Shown: positions 17,956-29,383, counted from the first letter of the stretch. The stretch: DNA of 64,000 bases from Thalassospira australica (GCF_000763295.1 NZ_JRJE01000004.1:248001-312000); one strand, 5' to 3'. Translations and numbers: made by a program. Notes: generated by a model from the sequence alone, not told the origin.

Positions 17956-19071
17956 ATGTCATATGATCGTCAGTGGGTAGCAGATGCCATCAGCACCATC
18001 GAAGCCGATTTCAACCGGTCAGCAGATACCCATCTGATCCGCCTTGACCTGCCAAGGCTTGAGGGGATCGGATTATATCTGAAAGATGAATCCACCCACC
18101 CATCAGGCAGCCTGAAACACCGGTTGGCGCGATCACTGTTTTTGTATGGCCTGTGCAATGGCTGGATCACCAGGGACACCCCCATCATCGAGGCATCCAG
18201 CGGATCGACTGCTGTGTCAGAGGCCTATTTTGCACGGTTACTGGGTCTTCGGTTTATTGCTGTCATGCCAAAATCAACGTCCCAGCAGAAGATTGATCAG
18301 ATCGCCTTTTATGGCGGTGAAAGCCATCTGGTCGATCACAGCGGGCAAATCTATCAGGAATCCCAGCGCCTCGCCCATGAGCTTGGCGGGCACTACATGG
18401 ATCAGTTCACCTATGCCGAACGTGCAACCGATTGGCGGGGCAACAACAACATCGCCGAAAGCATCTTTGATCAGCTAAAACGCGAAAGTCATCCCATTCC
18501 GCGCTGGATCGTCGTCGGGGCTGGCACAGGTGGTACATCATCCACGATTGGCCGCTACATCCGCTATGGACGAACTCTTGGTCAAGGCTGCGAACTGTGC
18601 GTTGCCGACCCGGAAAATTCGGTATTTTATGATGGCTATGAAACGGGGGACTGTTCGGTCACCGGCGATAAGGGATCACGGGTTGAAGGCATTGGTCGCC
18701 CGCGCGTGGAACCAAGCTTTAATCCGACCGTGGTTGATCGTATGTATCGCATTCCCGATGCTGCAAGCTTCTCCGCCCTTTACTATCTTGAAAAACATCT
18801 TGGTCGCAGATGTGGCGGATCAACCGGCACCAATCTGATCGCAACCTTGTCTCTGATCACTGAGATGAAAAAAGCAGGTCAAACCGGGTCGGTCGTCACC
18901 ATGCTGTGTGATGGCGGCGATCGTTATTGCGACACCTATTACAACCCCGACTGGCTTAAGGCACAGAACATCGATCTTGCCCCCTGGACCGCAGCCCTTG
19001 AACGCTTTGACCAGACCGGCATGTTTGACATGCCCCTTGAACATTGCAGCGGCTACGCCAGCAACAAGTAG
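17956..19071 (+). CDS. Cds1-like PLP-dependent cysteine desulfhydrase/synthase family enzyme
   Basis: A 371-residue fold-type II PLP enzyme related to cysteine synthase. Lys54 in HPSGSLKHR is the Schiff-base lysine, [10 protein letters not shown] is the substrate-binding loop, and [13 protein letters not shown] binds the PLP phosphate. The long internal segment with [13 protein letters not shown] and the extended C-terminus resemble L-cysteine desulfhydrase Cds1, which releases sulfide from cysteine, more than CysK or CysM. The ATG at 17956 follows CAGGA at 6-nt spacing; an upstream in-frame start lacks a site. Substrate assignment is inference. Confidence 0.82.
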   Translation: MSYDRQWVADAISTIEADFNRSADTHLIRLDLPRLEGIGLYLKDESTHPSGSLKHRLARSLFLYGLCNGWITRDTPIIEASSGSTAVSEAYFARLLGLRFIAVMPKSTSQQKIDQIAFYGGESHLVDHSGQIYQESQRLAHELGGHYMDQFTYAERATDWRGNNNIAESIFDQLKRESHPIPRWIVVGAGTGGTSSTIGRYIRYGRTLGQGCELCVADPENSVFYDGYETGDCSVTGDKGSRVEGIGRPRVEPSFNPTVVDRMYRIPDAASFSALYYLEKHLGRRCGGSTGTNLIATLSLITEMKKAGQTGSVVTMLCDGGDRYCDTYYNPDWLKAQNIDLAPWTAALERFDQTGMFDMPLEHCSGYASNK

Positions 19072-19113
19072 CACCGCCAATAGGGTCAGGACCCTAGATC
19101 CGATGATCACAAC

Positions 19114-19147
19114 ACAAAAAAAGACGGGCGGTAAAAACCGCCCGCCA
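19114..19147 (-). terminator. Rho-independent terminator of the hsp20 gene
   Basis: Stem GGGCGGT/ACCGCCC flanking a 5-nt A-rich loop, with a run of seven or more T residues on the minus strand. A second perfect hairpin, TAGGGTC/GACCCTA, at 19081-19096 sits just after the upstream PLP-enzyme gene and may end that transcript. Confidence 0.85.
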
Positions 19148-19187
19148 GTCTATCAGGGAAAGCTTCTTCAGGGAGGAGAGACAGACA

Positions 19188-19688
19188 TTAGCCACTAACC
19201 GCAATCTTGCGCGGCTCAGGCTTTTGCTCTGCTACCTTTGGAAGAGTAAGCAGCAGAACACCGTTCTTGAACGACGCCGTGATATTGTCGGCATCAATGT
19301 TATCATTCAGGCGGAATGACCGTTTAAAGCTGCCGTAGGTGCGCTCAACGACGCGGGCACCTTCGTTGCTTTCGCGAGTGGTTTTCTTTTCACCGGTGAT
19401 GGTCAAAACGCCTTCAAGGACTTCGACATCAACATCGTCCTGCTCGACACCGGGAAGTTCGGCTGTCAGTTCGACGTGATCCTCGGCATCAAAGACATCA
19501 ATGCTCGGGCTCAGCCAATTTTTGGCCACATCGCCTTCTTCGGATGACGCCGTGGACGGCGTTGCATGATGACCGAAGATCGAGCCGATCATGCGATCAA
19601 CATCGCGGGAAATAAGTGTGAAAGGATCACCGTAAGTCGGTGCAGAAGCCAGACGACGGGATCCATTAAGAGTCTGAAGACCAGTCAT
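19188..19688 (-). CDS. Small heat shock protein (Hsp20/alpha-crystallin)
   Basis: A 166-residue ATP-independent holdase chaperone. The alpha-crystallin domain spans about residues 55-155, with the conserved GVxxxDVDVEVxxGVLTITGE block, the YGSFKRSFRL strand and FKNGVLLLTLPK near the C-terminus. The start is ATG at 19688, since GGAGGG lies 7 nt before it. The leader can form a weak hairpin (TACTC with GGGTA) that would include part of the ribosome-binding site. Hsp20 genes in alphaproteobacteria often carry thermometer leaders, but this one is too weak to call. Confidence 0.93.
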   Translation of the reverse strand: MTGLQTLNGSRRLASAPTYGDPFTLISRDVDRMIGSIFGHHATPSTASSEEGDVAKNWLSPSIDVFDAEDHVELTAELPGVEQDDVDVEVLEGVLTITGEKKTTRESNEGARVVERTYGSFKRSFRLNDNIDADNITASFKNGVLLLTLPKVAEQKPEPRKIAVSG

Positions 19689-19996
19689 TTTAGTACCCTC
19701 CGTTACAGACGAGTATTCTTGCGCCATCAGTCCAGACCAGGCTGCAACCTTGACGCGTATCGGGACACCATGTCCCTTTCCAACCATGAGATAGATCAGG
19801 TGAAATTTTCTGCAAGTGGGTCGATACATTTTTTTGCGGTTTTTGATTTTTTCTGATCACGTCCTTGCACAAATCCTTGCTGGCATTCCATTCCTTGGAA
19901 AAATGCAAGATGGTGGTGGCGCGTATTCCCCCCACGAATTAGCTTCATGCCATTGATTGGCGCCCTCATGCCACCCTCCGAGTTAAAGGAACGCAT
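19689..19996. other. Intergenic region between hsp20 and old yellow enzyme genes
   Basis: 308 bp between divergent genes. Apart from the leader of hsp20, no clear operator, repeat or RNA gene is seen. Both promoters should lie here. Confidence 0.5.
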
Positions 19997-21091
19997 ATGA
20001 GCACTCTTTTCACCCCGCTGTCTTTGGGTAAGCTGCCCCTTGATAACCGCATCATCATTGCGCCGATGTGCCAGTATTCCGCCGATCACGGCAAAGCCAC
20101 CCACTGGCATGACATGCATTTGGGCAATCTGGCCCAAAGCGGTGCCGGGCTTCTGATCGTTGAAGCAACGGCCGTTGAGCCGGAAGGCCGGATTACCTAC
20201 GGGGATCTTGGCCTGTGGGATGATGAAACAGAAACGGCCCTGGCCAAAACCCTGACGGCAGTACGCAGTCATTCCGACATGCCGATTGCCATTCAACTGG
20301 CCCATGCCGGGCGCAAGGCATCCTGCGAGAATCCCTGGGACGGTGGCGCGGCCATTGACCCTGCCCATGCCAATGGCTGGCAGGTCGTTGCCCCATCCGC
20401 TGTCCCGTTTCGAGATGGTGACCCAATCCCGGAAGCCCTTTCAAAATCGCGAATTGCACAAATCGTTTCGGCCTTTGCCGAAAGTGCACAACGTTCTGTT
20501 CGCCTTGGATTTGATGCCATCGAAATTCATGCTGCCCATGGCTATCTGCTCCATCAGTTCCTGTCCCCCCACGCCAACAAGCGCGATGATGAATACGGCG
20601 GATCATTTGAAAACCGGACCCGACTTGTTCTGGAAATCTATGATGCAATCCGCGATGCGGTCGGGACAGATTACCCTGTTGGTATTCGTATCTCTGCAAC
20701 CGACTGGGTTGATGATGGCTGGGACATTGATCAAAGCGTCGCGCTTGCCAAACTGCTTGAGGACCGGGGATGTGATTTTATTGATGTGTCATCGGGCGGG
20801 CTGCACATCGATCAGAAAATCCCGCTTGGCCCGAACTATCAGGTACCGTTTGCCGCACGGATCAAATCCGAAACCAGCCTGCCAACCATTGCCGTTGGCC
20901 TGATCACCGAGGCCGAACAGGCCGAAGCCATCACCTTCACCGGCCAGGCCGATGCCATCGCTCTTGCGCGCGGCATTCTTTATGACCCGCGCTGGCCGTG
21001 GCATGCAGCAGCAGCACTCGGTGCCGAGGTTAAGGCAGCCCCGCAGTATTTGCGTTGCCAACCACGCACCTTAAAGAAACTGTTTGGTTGA
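19997..21091 (+). CDS. NADH:flavin oxidoreductase, old yellow enzyme family (YqjM/NamA type)
   Basis: A 364-residue FMN-binding TIM-barrel ene-reductase. Typical motifs are APMCQYSA near the N-terminus (the Cys that tunes FMN in the YqjM class), the HLGNLAQSG segment, QLAHAGRKA, and EIHAAHGYLLHQFLSP with the substrate-binding His pair. The FMN phosphate-binding AIALARGILYDPRWPW is near the C-terminus. This is the thermophilic-like/YqjM class, which reduces activated alkenes with NADPH. AAAGGAACGC precedes the ATG. Its natural substrate is unknown. Confidence 0.92.
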   Translation: MSTLFTPLSLGKLPLDNRIIIAPMCQYSADHGKATHWHDMHLGNLAQSGAGLLIVEATAVEPEGRITYGDLGLWDDETETALAKTLTAVRSHSDMPIAIQLAHAGRKASCENPWDGGAAIDPAHANGWQVVAPSAVPFRDGDPIPEALSKSRIAQIVSAFAESAQRSVRLGFDAIEIHAAHGYLLHQFLSPHANKRDDEYGGSFENRTRLVLEIYDAIRDAVGTDYPVGIRISATDWVDDGWDIDQSVALAKLLEDRGCDFIDVSSGGLHIDQKIPLGPNYQVPFAARIKSETSLPTIAVGLITEAEQAEAITFTGQADAIALARGILYDPRWPWHAAAALGAEVKAAPQYLRCQPRTLKKLFG

Positions 21092-21120
21092 TCCGCAGCC
21101 ACACCAGAAAATGAATGAAA

Positions 21121-21146
21121 AGCCCGGCTGATCAGCCGGGCTTTTT
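21121..21146 (+). terminator. Rho-independent terminator of the old yellow enzyme gene
   Basis: Perfect 9-bp stem AGCCCGGCT/AGCCGGGCT (21121-21129 with 21134-21142) and a T run, 29 bp after the stop codon. Confidence 0.9.
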
Positions 21147-21181
21147 CGTGACAGACAGATACAGCTTTAATGCCCTGCCAA

Positions 21182-21212
21182 CAGAAAAGGGCCCCGCGAT
21201 TGCGGAGCCCTT
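21182..21212 (-). terminator. Rho-independent terminator of groESL
   Basis: Stem AAGGGC-CCCGC/GCGG-AGCCCTT (about 21187-21197 with 21202-21212) with TTTT on the minus strand, 34 bp past the groEL stop. Confidence 0.75.
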
Positions 21213-21245
21213 CCTGTAGTGTAAAGGTCGGTTGGTTGGTAAGGC

Positions 21246-22919
<1,674 letters not shown>

Positions 22920-22964
22920 CTATGAGACGGATGAACGTGGACTTAAGTCACCCAAAGGGCTGAC

Positions 22965-23261
22965 TTATTCCATGATGCCCATGATGTCGGACTCTTTCAT
23001 GATCAACAGCTCTTCGCCGTCAACCTTGACTTCGGTGCCCGACCATTTGCCAAACAGGACTTTGTCACCTGCTTTGACGTCAAGAGCGGCAACCGAGCCG
23101 TCTTCTTTGCGCGCGCCAGAACCCACAGCGACGACTTCGCCTTCCTGCGGTTTTTCTTTCGCGGTATCCGGAATAATGATGCCACCGGCAGTCTTGGTGT
23201 CAGATTCGACACGACGTACCAGGACGCGATCATGCAGCGGACGGAACTTCATTTTAGACAA
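22965..23261 (-). CDS. groES: Co-chaperonin GroES
   Basis: A 98-residue 10-kDa lid for GroEL. It begins with [14 protein letters not shown] and contains the mobile loop ([20 protein letters not shown]) and the [19 protein letters not shown] barrel strands. A slightly earlier in-frame Met pair (MSKMKF) makes the first residues uncertain. It is the first gene of the groESL operon, controlled by the CIRCE element 57 bp upstream. Confidence 0.98.
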   Translation of the reverse strand: MSKMKFRPLHDRVLVRRVESDTKTAGGIIIPDTAKEKPQEGEVVAVGSGARKEDGSVAALDVKAGDKVLFGKWSGTEVKVDGEELLIMKESDIMGIME

Positions 23262-23317
23262 CTCCGTGTTAAAGCTAAGGCTCGTTAATAACTAAGACTA
23301 ACCGGGATGAGCCCGTA

Positions 23318-23344
23318 TTAGCACTCACCCCCGGCGAGTGCTAA
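23318..23344 (-). promoter_or_regulatory. CIRCE operator of groESL (HrcA binding site)
   Basis: A perfect consensus match: TTAGCACTC (23318-23326), nine-base spacer, GAGTGCTAA (23336-23344). CIRCE is bound by the repressor HrcA and relieves repression on heat shock. It sits at the expected transcription start downstream of the -10 box. Confidence 0.97.
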
Positions 23345-23347
23345 CAG

Positions 23348-23376
23348 CATTTATTGGAGTACCTGTCCAAAGTCAA
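23348..23376 (-). promoter_or_regulatory. groESL promoter
   Basis: On the minus strand, -35 TTGACT (23371-23376), 17-bp spacer and -10 TAAATG (23348-23353). This is a vegetative-sigma type promoter placed directly upstream of CIRCE, as in other HrcA-controlled groE operons. Confidence 0.7.
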
Positions 23377-23709
23377 TAGGAAGATGCAAAAAGACGCAGA
23401 AATGTCACGATTTTTGCCATTTAGGCACCGTTGCAGCGCCGCAGAAATCAGCCGCCTTCAAAGCGCGCCGATCACACCACTTTCACCCCGGGGATGCAAC
23501 CCCGTTTACATAAAATTCGCACAGCCCGGAATACCAAGGAAAATCGCATACATTTGTTAAGGGTGACGGCGCTGTAATCATCCACAGGCATATTACCTGC
23601 GTCGTATCACGGCACGAAATATTCAGGCACCCAAACCGGTTTACCGTCGACAGCGATGGTCGAACAAACCACAAAAGCAAAACAAGAATGCCAATCACCG
23701 GCAGAAACA
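23377..23709. other. Intergenic region upstream of the groESL promoter
   Basis: 333 bp between the groESL promoter and the 3' end of the next leftward gene. No gene, repeat or clear terminator is seen. The run of A-rich and T-rich sequence at 23660-23710 shows no stable hairpin by eye. Confidence 0.45.
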
Positions 23710-25215
23710 TCAACGAACAGCAAAATAACGGTCAAACATCAAAGGGTCATCAAAATGCCGCCGCCCGACAAAGGCCGTCGCATGATGCCCCCATTGGCGC
23801 ATTGCACCGGGCCGCTCAATGCCCAAAGGCCACAGGATAAACCGCTCCAGCCGATCTGTTCCGGGCACGAAACCATCCGCGTCATAAAGGCTTGCATAGC
23901 CGCTCCCATCGCCAAGCATGAGGCTGTTCAAACTATTTTCCGGCATTTCCTTGGCCGTCACGACGGGTTCATTCTGCCCCTGCCCGTCGCGGGCTGTGAT
24001 CGCCAATAAATAATGACTGACCGCATCAATCCACAAAACAGGCCGGGCCAATATTTCCGGATCGACAGTTCCGGTCGGGCTTTCGGCCGTTTCACGAATA
24101 TCACCATCTTCCGGTGCGGCGATACGCTGCAGCCTCGAACCCGGGAAGAAGAGATGATAGCAACCGCACCCATGAATACTATCGGCAATCAATGGCATAC
24201 CATCGTGATCAAGGGTTACCCGCCAGATCAAGGCATCAAGATGCCCGGCCAGGATATCAAACATGCCTGTCGCAGGCCGTTCCGGGAACCAGACGCTATA
24301 GGTAATTTGCGCATGCCACGCCCCGTTTAAATAGGTATGGCCCAATCGATAAAAGATCGTGGACTGACGGGTATCAATATCAGACAGGGCATCTCGGGCG
24401 CCAAGGACCGGAAGCCCGATCTTGTCGCTGTCGCTTTCTGTGCGAATCTTGAAGATCGGTGCATATGCCCGTACCAATGCCTTTAACCCAGATGGTGTCG
24501 GCAGAAGACGGCCAAAGCTGTCTGTGTTGATATTGGCAAGCTTCACATCGGCAGGCTGCCCCATGCCGGTAAGGCCATAACTTTGCCAAGGCCCTGCTTG
24601 CTGCAACTCGTCTGCTGCCAGATCAAAACTTCTCAGATTGTCGCGCTTCCACCCCTCGTACCCAAAGTGGGCCGGAAAGGCTGTCAAAGGGTAAAGTCCG
24701 GCTATGCGCTGAAAATCCAGATAGTCATCAGGAACGAAAACGACCTCAGCCAGCTTGGCATAATCATCAATGTCTAGTTCTGCGGCTAATTGTTCAGCGC
24801 AAATTTCCAGTTCATCCAGCGTGATGCCAACAGATTGCGGCAAATTGCGAAACTCTGCTGCCCGCGCTGCGCGATCCAAGTCGCGCATTTGCGACAGCCA
24901 ATCGGCGAAAAGCTCGGTGCCGTTGTGATCATTTGAAAGTTCAGGTTCGATCTGCGCGCCCATCAGGACCGAGTTTCGGTTGGCCCGCAAAAACGGATAG
25001 CCGGAAACGCGTGCCGCCGTAACATTGCGCACATCATTTTGCGCGACTTGACGGTCTATATATTGAAGCTTCGTAGTGCACGACAGGCTCGCAACATCAT
25101 CTGCTGTCGGTGCAACCGATGCACAGCCTGCAAGCCCCGCAAGGGCTCCAACCATCAAGGCCGTTGCACGCTGTGTCAGTGGTGTTCTTAACAAAGTCCC
25201 CGTAACCGTTTTCAT
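23710..25215 (-). CDS. Putative lipoprotein of unknown function
   Basis: A 501-residue protein with a lipoprotein signal: basic start, hydrophobic stretch and lipobox LAGC (Cys31). The body is hydrophilic with no transmembrane segment and no family I can name. Recognisable pieces include a YRLGHTYLNGAWHAQITYSVWF segment split around residue 295 and a conserved-looking DSIHGCGCYHLFFPG motif with a Cys-Gly-Cys pair near residue 350, which could bind a metal. It is probably periplasmic and anchored to a membrane. It is divergent from a solute-binding-like gene. Confidence 0.72.
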   Translation of the reverse strand: MKTVTGTLLRTPLTQRATALMVGALAGLAGCASVAPTADDVASLSCTTKLQYIDRQVAQNDVRNVTAARVSGYPFLRANRNSVLMGAQIEPELSNDHNGTELFADWLSQMRDLDRAARAAEFRNLPQSVGITLDELEICAEQLAAELDIDDYAKLAEVVFVPDDYLDFQRIAGLYPLTAFPAHFGYEGWKRDNLRSFDLAADELQQAGPWQSYGLTGMGQPADVKLANINTDSFGRLLPTPSGLKALVRAYAPIFKIRTESDSDKIGLPVLGARDALSDIDTRQSTIFYRLGHTYLNGAWHAQITYSVWFPERPATGMFDILAGHLDALIWRVTLDHDGMPLIADSIHGCGCYHLFFPGSRLQRIAAPEDGDIRETAESPTGTVDPEILARPVLWIDAVSHYLLAITARDGQGQNEPVVTAKEMPENSLNSLMLGDGSGYASLYDADGFVPGTDRLERFILWPLGIERPGAMRQWGHHATAFVGRRHFDDPLMFDRYFAVR

Positions 25216-25320
25216 GTCTGTGGCGTCCCGGTAAGTAAAACTTAGATGCCTGCGGGTCTTGTTTCGACTTGCGAAAGGTCTAATCTATTATAGGCGCAAG
25301 CTTTTGAATTTGCACACGAA

Positions 25321-26031
25321 ATGGCATTAATGATGGTATCAACCGCACGTATAACACAATGGCTGGCGCTTTTGTTCGCGTTAATGTTGCCAAACCTTGC
25401 AGATGCTCAGCAAAAAAGCGATTGCCCCAAACGCCTGGGCATCATCAGCAATGACAGACTTTCAGAGCATGTCCTAGATAACATGCTTGAAGTCTATCGG
25501 GCGCTTGGCTGCCGGGTCGACATCATAGACCTACCCGGCCGACGTGGATTTATCGCATTTAACAGTGGTCAGATAGATGGCGAAGTCCTGCGCTTTCCGA
25601 TTGGCGCAAAGCAGTATACCCGCCCGTTTGTTCGCTCCGAAGTACCGCTGCTTGAAATTTCCAACAGTCTCTGGGGAACAGCGGGAAGCAAACGTTATTC
25701 AGATGAAACCATTGGCTACACCATCGGCATTGCCTGGCAGGAACAGTACCTGCAGGCGACCATGCTGCCAAACAGCGGGCATCATGATATTGGCGATGTG
25801 CTTTTGCATTACAATACCGGAACCTTTGATCGATTTCTTGCCGAAGACAGCACAATCAGGCGTGCCATCCGAAAACGCACTTTCACCAAAGGCCGTGAAC
25901 CCGTTCAGATCGAAGTTCTTAAGGTTGGGCCAGTTTACCACTACCTGAGTGATGAATACGCAGCGTTCATGAAACGCTTTTCGAACTACATTGCAAAGCA
26001 CAACCCTTTTGACGGTGGCGAAATAATGTAG
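25321..26031 (+). CDS. Periplasmic solute-binding-like protein (family 3 type)
   Basis: A 236-residue exported protein with a signal peptide ending near LADAQQ. The fold pattern resembles small family 3 solute-binding proteins: an early LGIISNDRLSEHVLDNML segment, a central KRYSDETIGYTIGIAW hinge and a late TGTFDRFLAEDSTIRRAI segment. No transporter genes are adjacent, so it may be an orphan receptor or a sensor accessory protein. Its start is near a divergent promoter region. Ligand unknown. Confidence 0.7.
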   Translation: MALMMVSTARITQWLALLFALMLPNLADAQQKSDCPKRLGIISNDRLSEHVLDNMLEVYRALGCRVDIIDLPGRRGFIAFNSGQIDGEVLRFPIGAKQYTRPFVRSEVPLLEISNSLWGTAGSKRYSDETIGYTIGIAWQEQYLQATMLPNSGHHDIGDVLLHYNTGTFDRFLAEDSTIRRAIRKRTFTKGREPVQIEVLKVGPVYHYLSDEYAAFMKRFSNYIAKHNPFDGGEIM

Positions 26032-26071
26032 CAATTGGCACATCAAACGGCGTTCAATGCAAAAATCAAAT

Positions 26072-26110
26072 ACAAAAAAATCCGGATGCTCAGCACCCGG
26101 ATTTTTGTTT
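26072..26110. terminator. Bidirectional rho-independent terminator
   Basis: Stem AAAATCCGG-TGCT/CACCC-CCGGATTTT centred on 26092, with A/T runs on both sides. It lies between the solute-binding-like gene (plus) and glmS (minus). Confidence 0.8.
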
Positions 26111-26131
26111 TTCAGTGTGCGAGATACGCCC

Positions 26132-27955
26132 TTATTCGACCGTAACCGATTTGGCAAGGTTACGGGGCTGATCAACATCAGTGCCCTTATGAACCGCCAC
26201 ATGATAAGCCAGCATCTGAACCGGAATGGTGTAAAGGATCGGTGCAACAAAGTCGGCGACCTTGGGCAATTCAATCGTGGCAGAAGCCATATCGCCCAGC
26301 TTGGCAAGCCCCGGCGCATCCGAGATAAAGATCACCCGCCCACCGCGTGCGGCGGCTTCCTGCATGTTTGATGCGGTTTTTTCAAACAGTTCATCAGAGG
26401 GGGCGATGACAATGATCGGCACTGACTGGTCAATCAGGGCAATCGGCCCGTGTTTCATCTCACCGGCGGCATAACCTTCGGCGTGGATATAGGAAATTTC
26501 CTTGAGCTTAAGCGCCCCTTCCATCGCAATCGGATACCCAAGACCACGACCGAGATAAAGCACATCGCGCGCATCAGCAACATCAAGGGCAAGCTGTTTA
26601 AGCGCTTCGTCATGATGAAGCACTTCTGCTGCGTGTTTTGGCACTTCGGTCAGTGCACTCACAATGTCCCCTTCCTCCTGCTTGGAAAGGGTGCCGTTTT
26701 CACGCCCAATGGTCACAGCAAGGCACGCCAGCACCGTCAGCTGTGTTGTAAAGGCCTTGGTTGAGGCAACCCCGATTTCCGGTCCGGCATAGGTCAAAAG
26801 GACAACATCGCTTTCACGCGCAATGGTGCTTTCGGGCACATTGACGATGGAAACGATCTTTTGGCCCTTGGATTTGGCATAACGAAGGGCGGCCAGCGTA
26901 TCAAGCGTCTCGCCCGACTGTGAAATGAACAGCGCCACACCGCCTTTCGGCAGCGGCGGGCAGCGATATCGGAACTCGGACGCCACATCAACATCCACAC
27001 CCAGCCCGGCATAGCGTTCGATCCAGTGCTTGGCGACCAGCCCGGCATAATAAGACGTCCCGCAGGCCACAATCGTCAAACGCGTGGCATCGGCAAAGGA
27101 AAACGGCATGTCAGGCAGCTTGATCGTCTGGGTCGCCGGATTGATAAAGGCATGCAGGGTATCGCCAATCACAGCAGGCTGCTCGAAGATTTCCTTCTGC
27201 ATGAAGTGATTATAATTGCCCTTGCCCATCATCGCCCCCGAAACAGCTGAAAGCTTTGTTTCGCGGGTCACTTCTTCATCATTTTCGTCACGGACCTGAA
27301 CATGATCGCGGGTCATTTCGACCCAGTCGCCTTCTTCAAGATAGATCAGCTTATTGGTCAGATGCGACAACGCCATCGCATCGGATCCCAGATACATCTC
27401 GCCATCGCCGAGCCCAACGGCCAGCGGCGTGCCGCGACGCGCGCCAAAGATGACGTCATGTTGTCCGGCAATCATGATCACCAGCGCAAAGGCCCCTTCG
27501 ATGCGATGCAGGGTGGCCGCCACCGCTTCACGCGGGGTTTTGCCCTGATCCAGGAAATCCGATACCAGATGCACGACCACTTCGGTGTCGGTATCAGTGG
27601 CAAATACGCGCCCCTTGGCCGTCAGCTCTGCCTTGATTTCCTGAAAATTCTCAATGATGCCGTTATGCACGACGGCAACCTTGCCATCGGTATGCGGATG
27701 GGCGTTGTTTTCGGTCGGCACACCGTGGGTGGCCCACCGGGTATGACCGATACCAACGTCACCAGAAAGCGGGCTTTCACCCAACCGATTGGCCAGGTTG
27801 ATCAGCTTGCCTTCGGCACGGCGACGTTCAATGTCGCCATTGACGAGTGTCGCGATGCCCGCACTGTCATAGCCGCGATATTCAAGGCGCTTGAGGCCTT
27901 CAAGAATACGCTCGCTCACACTGTCTTTGCCGATAATCCCGATAATGCCGCACAT
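26132..27955 (-). CDS. glmS: Glucosamine-6-phosphate synthase (glutamine-hydrolysing)
   Basis: Makes glucosamine-6-phosphate from fructose-6-phosphate and glutamine, the entry to peptidoglycan and LPS amino sugars. It has 607 residues. Cys2 (MCGIIG) is the Ntn glutaminase nucleophile, and two SIS isomerase domains follow, with SQSGETLDTLAALR and the C-terminal KSVTVE. It lies 81 bp downstream of glmU in the same direction, so both steps to UDP-GlcNAc are likely expressed together. No glmS ribozyme is expected in this phylum and none was seen. Confidence 0.98.
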   Translation of the reverse strand: MCGIIGIIGKDSVSERILEGLKRLEYRGYDSAGIATLVNGDIERRRAEGKLINLANRLGESPLSGDVGIGHTRWATHGVPTENNAHPHTDGKVAVVHNGIIENFQEIKAELTAKGRVFATDTDTEVVVHLVSDFLDQGKTPREAVAATLHRIEGAFALVIMIAGQHDVIFGARRGTPLAVGLGDGEMYLGSDAMALSHLTNKLIYLEEGDWVEMTRDHVQVRDENDEEVTRETKLSAVSGAMMGKGNYNHFMQKEIFEQPAVIGDTLHAFINPATQTIKLPDMPFSFADATRLTIVACGTSYYAGLVAKHWIERYAGLGVDVDVASEFRYRCPPLPKGGVALFISQSGETLDTLAALRYAKSKGQKIVSIVNVPESTIARESDVVLLTYAGPEIGVASTKAFTTQLTVLACLAVTIGRENGTLSKQEEGDIVSALTEVPKHAAEVLHHDEALKQLALDVADARDVLYLGRGLGYPIAMEGALKLKEISYIHAEGYAAGEMKHGPIALIDQSVPIIVIAPSDELFEKTASNMQEAAARGGRVIFISDAPGLAKLGDMASATIELPKVADFVAPILYTIPVQMLAYHVAVHKGTDVDQPRNLAKSVTVE

Positions 27956-28036
27956 ATTGGTATTTTTCCTGCTTCAAATCGCTGTCATCTTGGCTGCCAC
28001 ACTACCGGGCAGCAATTTCAATTTCCGTACACCGGA

Positions 28037-29383
28037 TTATTTCTTGCCGGTCAGCGCACGCATTTTATCGCGAAACGTCGCCGCCCAGCCCTTCTTTTCA
28101 ACGCGCTCCGCACGGGTAAGCACCAACGCATCGGCATCGACCTTGCCCGTGATCGTGCTGCCTGCGCCGACAATCGCGCCGTCGCCGATTTCAACCGGCG
28201 CAACAAGTGCAGAGTTCGACCCGATAAAGGCCCCCGCCCCGATGTCGGTATGCTGTTTGCGGAAACCATCATAGTTGCACGTAATCGTCCCGGCCCCGAT
28301 GTTGGCCTTGGCCCCGACACGGGCATCACCGATATAGCTCAGATGATTGACCTTTGCCCCGTCTTCGACCACGGCCTTTTTGATTTCGACAAAATTGCCA
28401 ACCTTGGCACCTGCCCCGATTTCCGCCCCCGGACGCAAACGCGCATAAGGGCCGATATCGGCACCCGCCCCAACATTACAGCTTTCAAGGTGGCTAAACG
28501 CCTTGATCACGGTGTTATCACCGACCGTAACACCCGGCCCGAACACCACATTGGGTTCGACAATCACATCACGGCCAAGCTTGGTATCGGCACTGAAAAA
28601 CACCGATGCCGGATCAATCAGGGTGGCACCTTCGATCATCGCATGGCTGCGCAGGCGTTCCTGAATGATTGCTTCGGCAACGGCAAGCTGGGTCCGTGAA
28701 TTGACACCAAGCGTTTCGGCTTCATCCACTTCGATCGCACTACAGCTTTGACCGTTCTTGCGGGCAACTTCGACCGCATCGGTCAGATAATATTCACCTT
28801 TGGCATTGGAATTATCAATTGCCTCAAGATTGGCGATCATGTCTTCAGCGCGAAAACACATCACACCGGAATTGCAGAAATTGATCTGACGCTGTGCGTC
28901 GTCACATTCCTTGTCTTCGACAATCGCGGTCAACTCACCCGTATTGGCATCCGTGACCAAACGCCCGTAGCCCGCCGGATCATCGGGGCGGAACCCAAGA
29001 ACCGCAACCGCATGATCCCCCGATTGGCGCGCAGCAACCAGCCGCGCAAGCGTATCAGCGGTAAAAAGCGGACTGTCAGCATATAAAACCAACACTTCAC
29101 CGGTCAGTCCCACCAGACCATCCCTGGCGGCCAGAACCGCATGGGCAGTGCCAAGACGATCGGTTTGCTCAAACGTCGGATGCGGCGATACGCTTTTGAT
29201 CAGATCGGGCATATCAGGCCCAACCACAACCATGGTCTTGGATGCATTGAGGTGGGCTGCAGTATCAATCACGTGATTGACCATCGGTTTGCCTGCGACC
29301 TTATGCATGACTTTGGGCATTGCGCTTTTCATGCGCGTGCCCATCCCGGCGGCCAGAACAACTACGCTTAATTCACGTGACAT
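28037..29383 (-). CDS. glmU: Bifunctional GlcN-1-P acetyltransferase / GlcNAc-1-P uridylyltransferase
   Basis: A 448-residue enzyme for the last two steps of UDP-GlcNAc synthesis. The N-terminal pyrophosphorylase domain has LAAGMGTRMKS (residues 10-20). The C-terminal half is a left-handed beta-helix of hexapeptide repeats (such as IGAGAKVGNFVEIKKA), with the acetyltransferase active site around HLSYIGDA. The first ATG is used; no strong ribosome-binding site is visible in the 20 nt upstream. First gene of glmU-glmS. Confidence 0.97.
   Translation of the reverse strand: MSRELSVVVLAAGMGTRMKSAMPKVMHKVAGKPMVNHVIDTAAHLNASKTMVVVGPDMPDLIKSVSPHPTFEQTDRLGTAHAVLAARDGLVGLTGEVLVLYADSPLFTADTLARLVAARQSGDHAVAVLGFRPDDPAGYGRLVTDANTGELTAIVEDKECDDAQRQINFCNSGVMCFRAEDMIANLEAIDNSNAKGEYYLTDAVEVARKNGQSCSAIEVDEAETLGVNSRTQLAVAEAIIQERLRSHAMIEGATLIDPASVFFSADTKLGRDVIVEPNVVFGPGVTVGDNTVIKAFSHLESCNVGAGADIGPYARLRPGAEIGAGAKVGNFVEIKKAVVEDGAKVNHLSYIGDARVGAKANIGAGTITCNYDGFRKQHTDIGAGAFIGSNSALVAPVEIGDGAIVGAGSTITGKVDADALVLTRAERVEKKGWAATFRDKMRALTGKK

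Noticed and set aside
19692-19716. RNA thermometer in the hsp20 leader
   Set aside because: A 5-bp pairing near the ribosome-binding site is possible but too weak, and the usual ROSE motif is not evident.
27302-28699. Long open frame (465 codons) on the plus strand across glmS and glmU
   Set aside because: Antisense shadow of two well-supported genes, with no plausible start signal.
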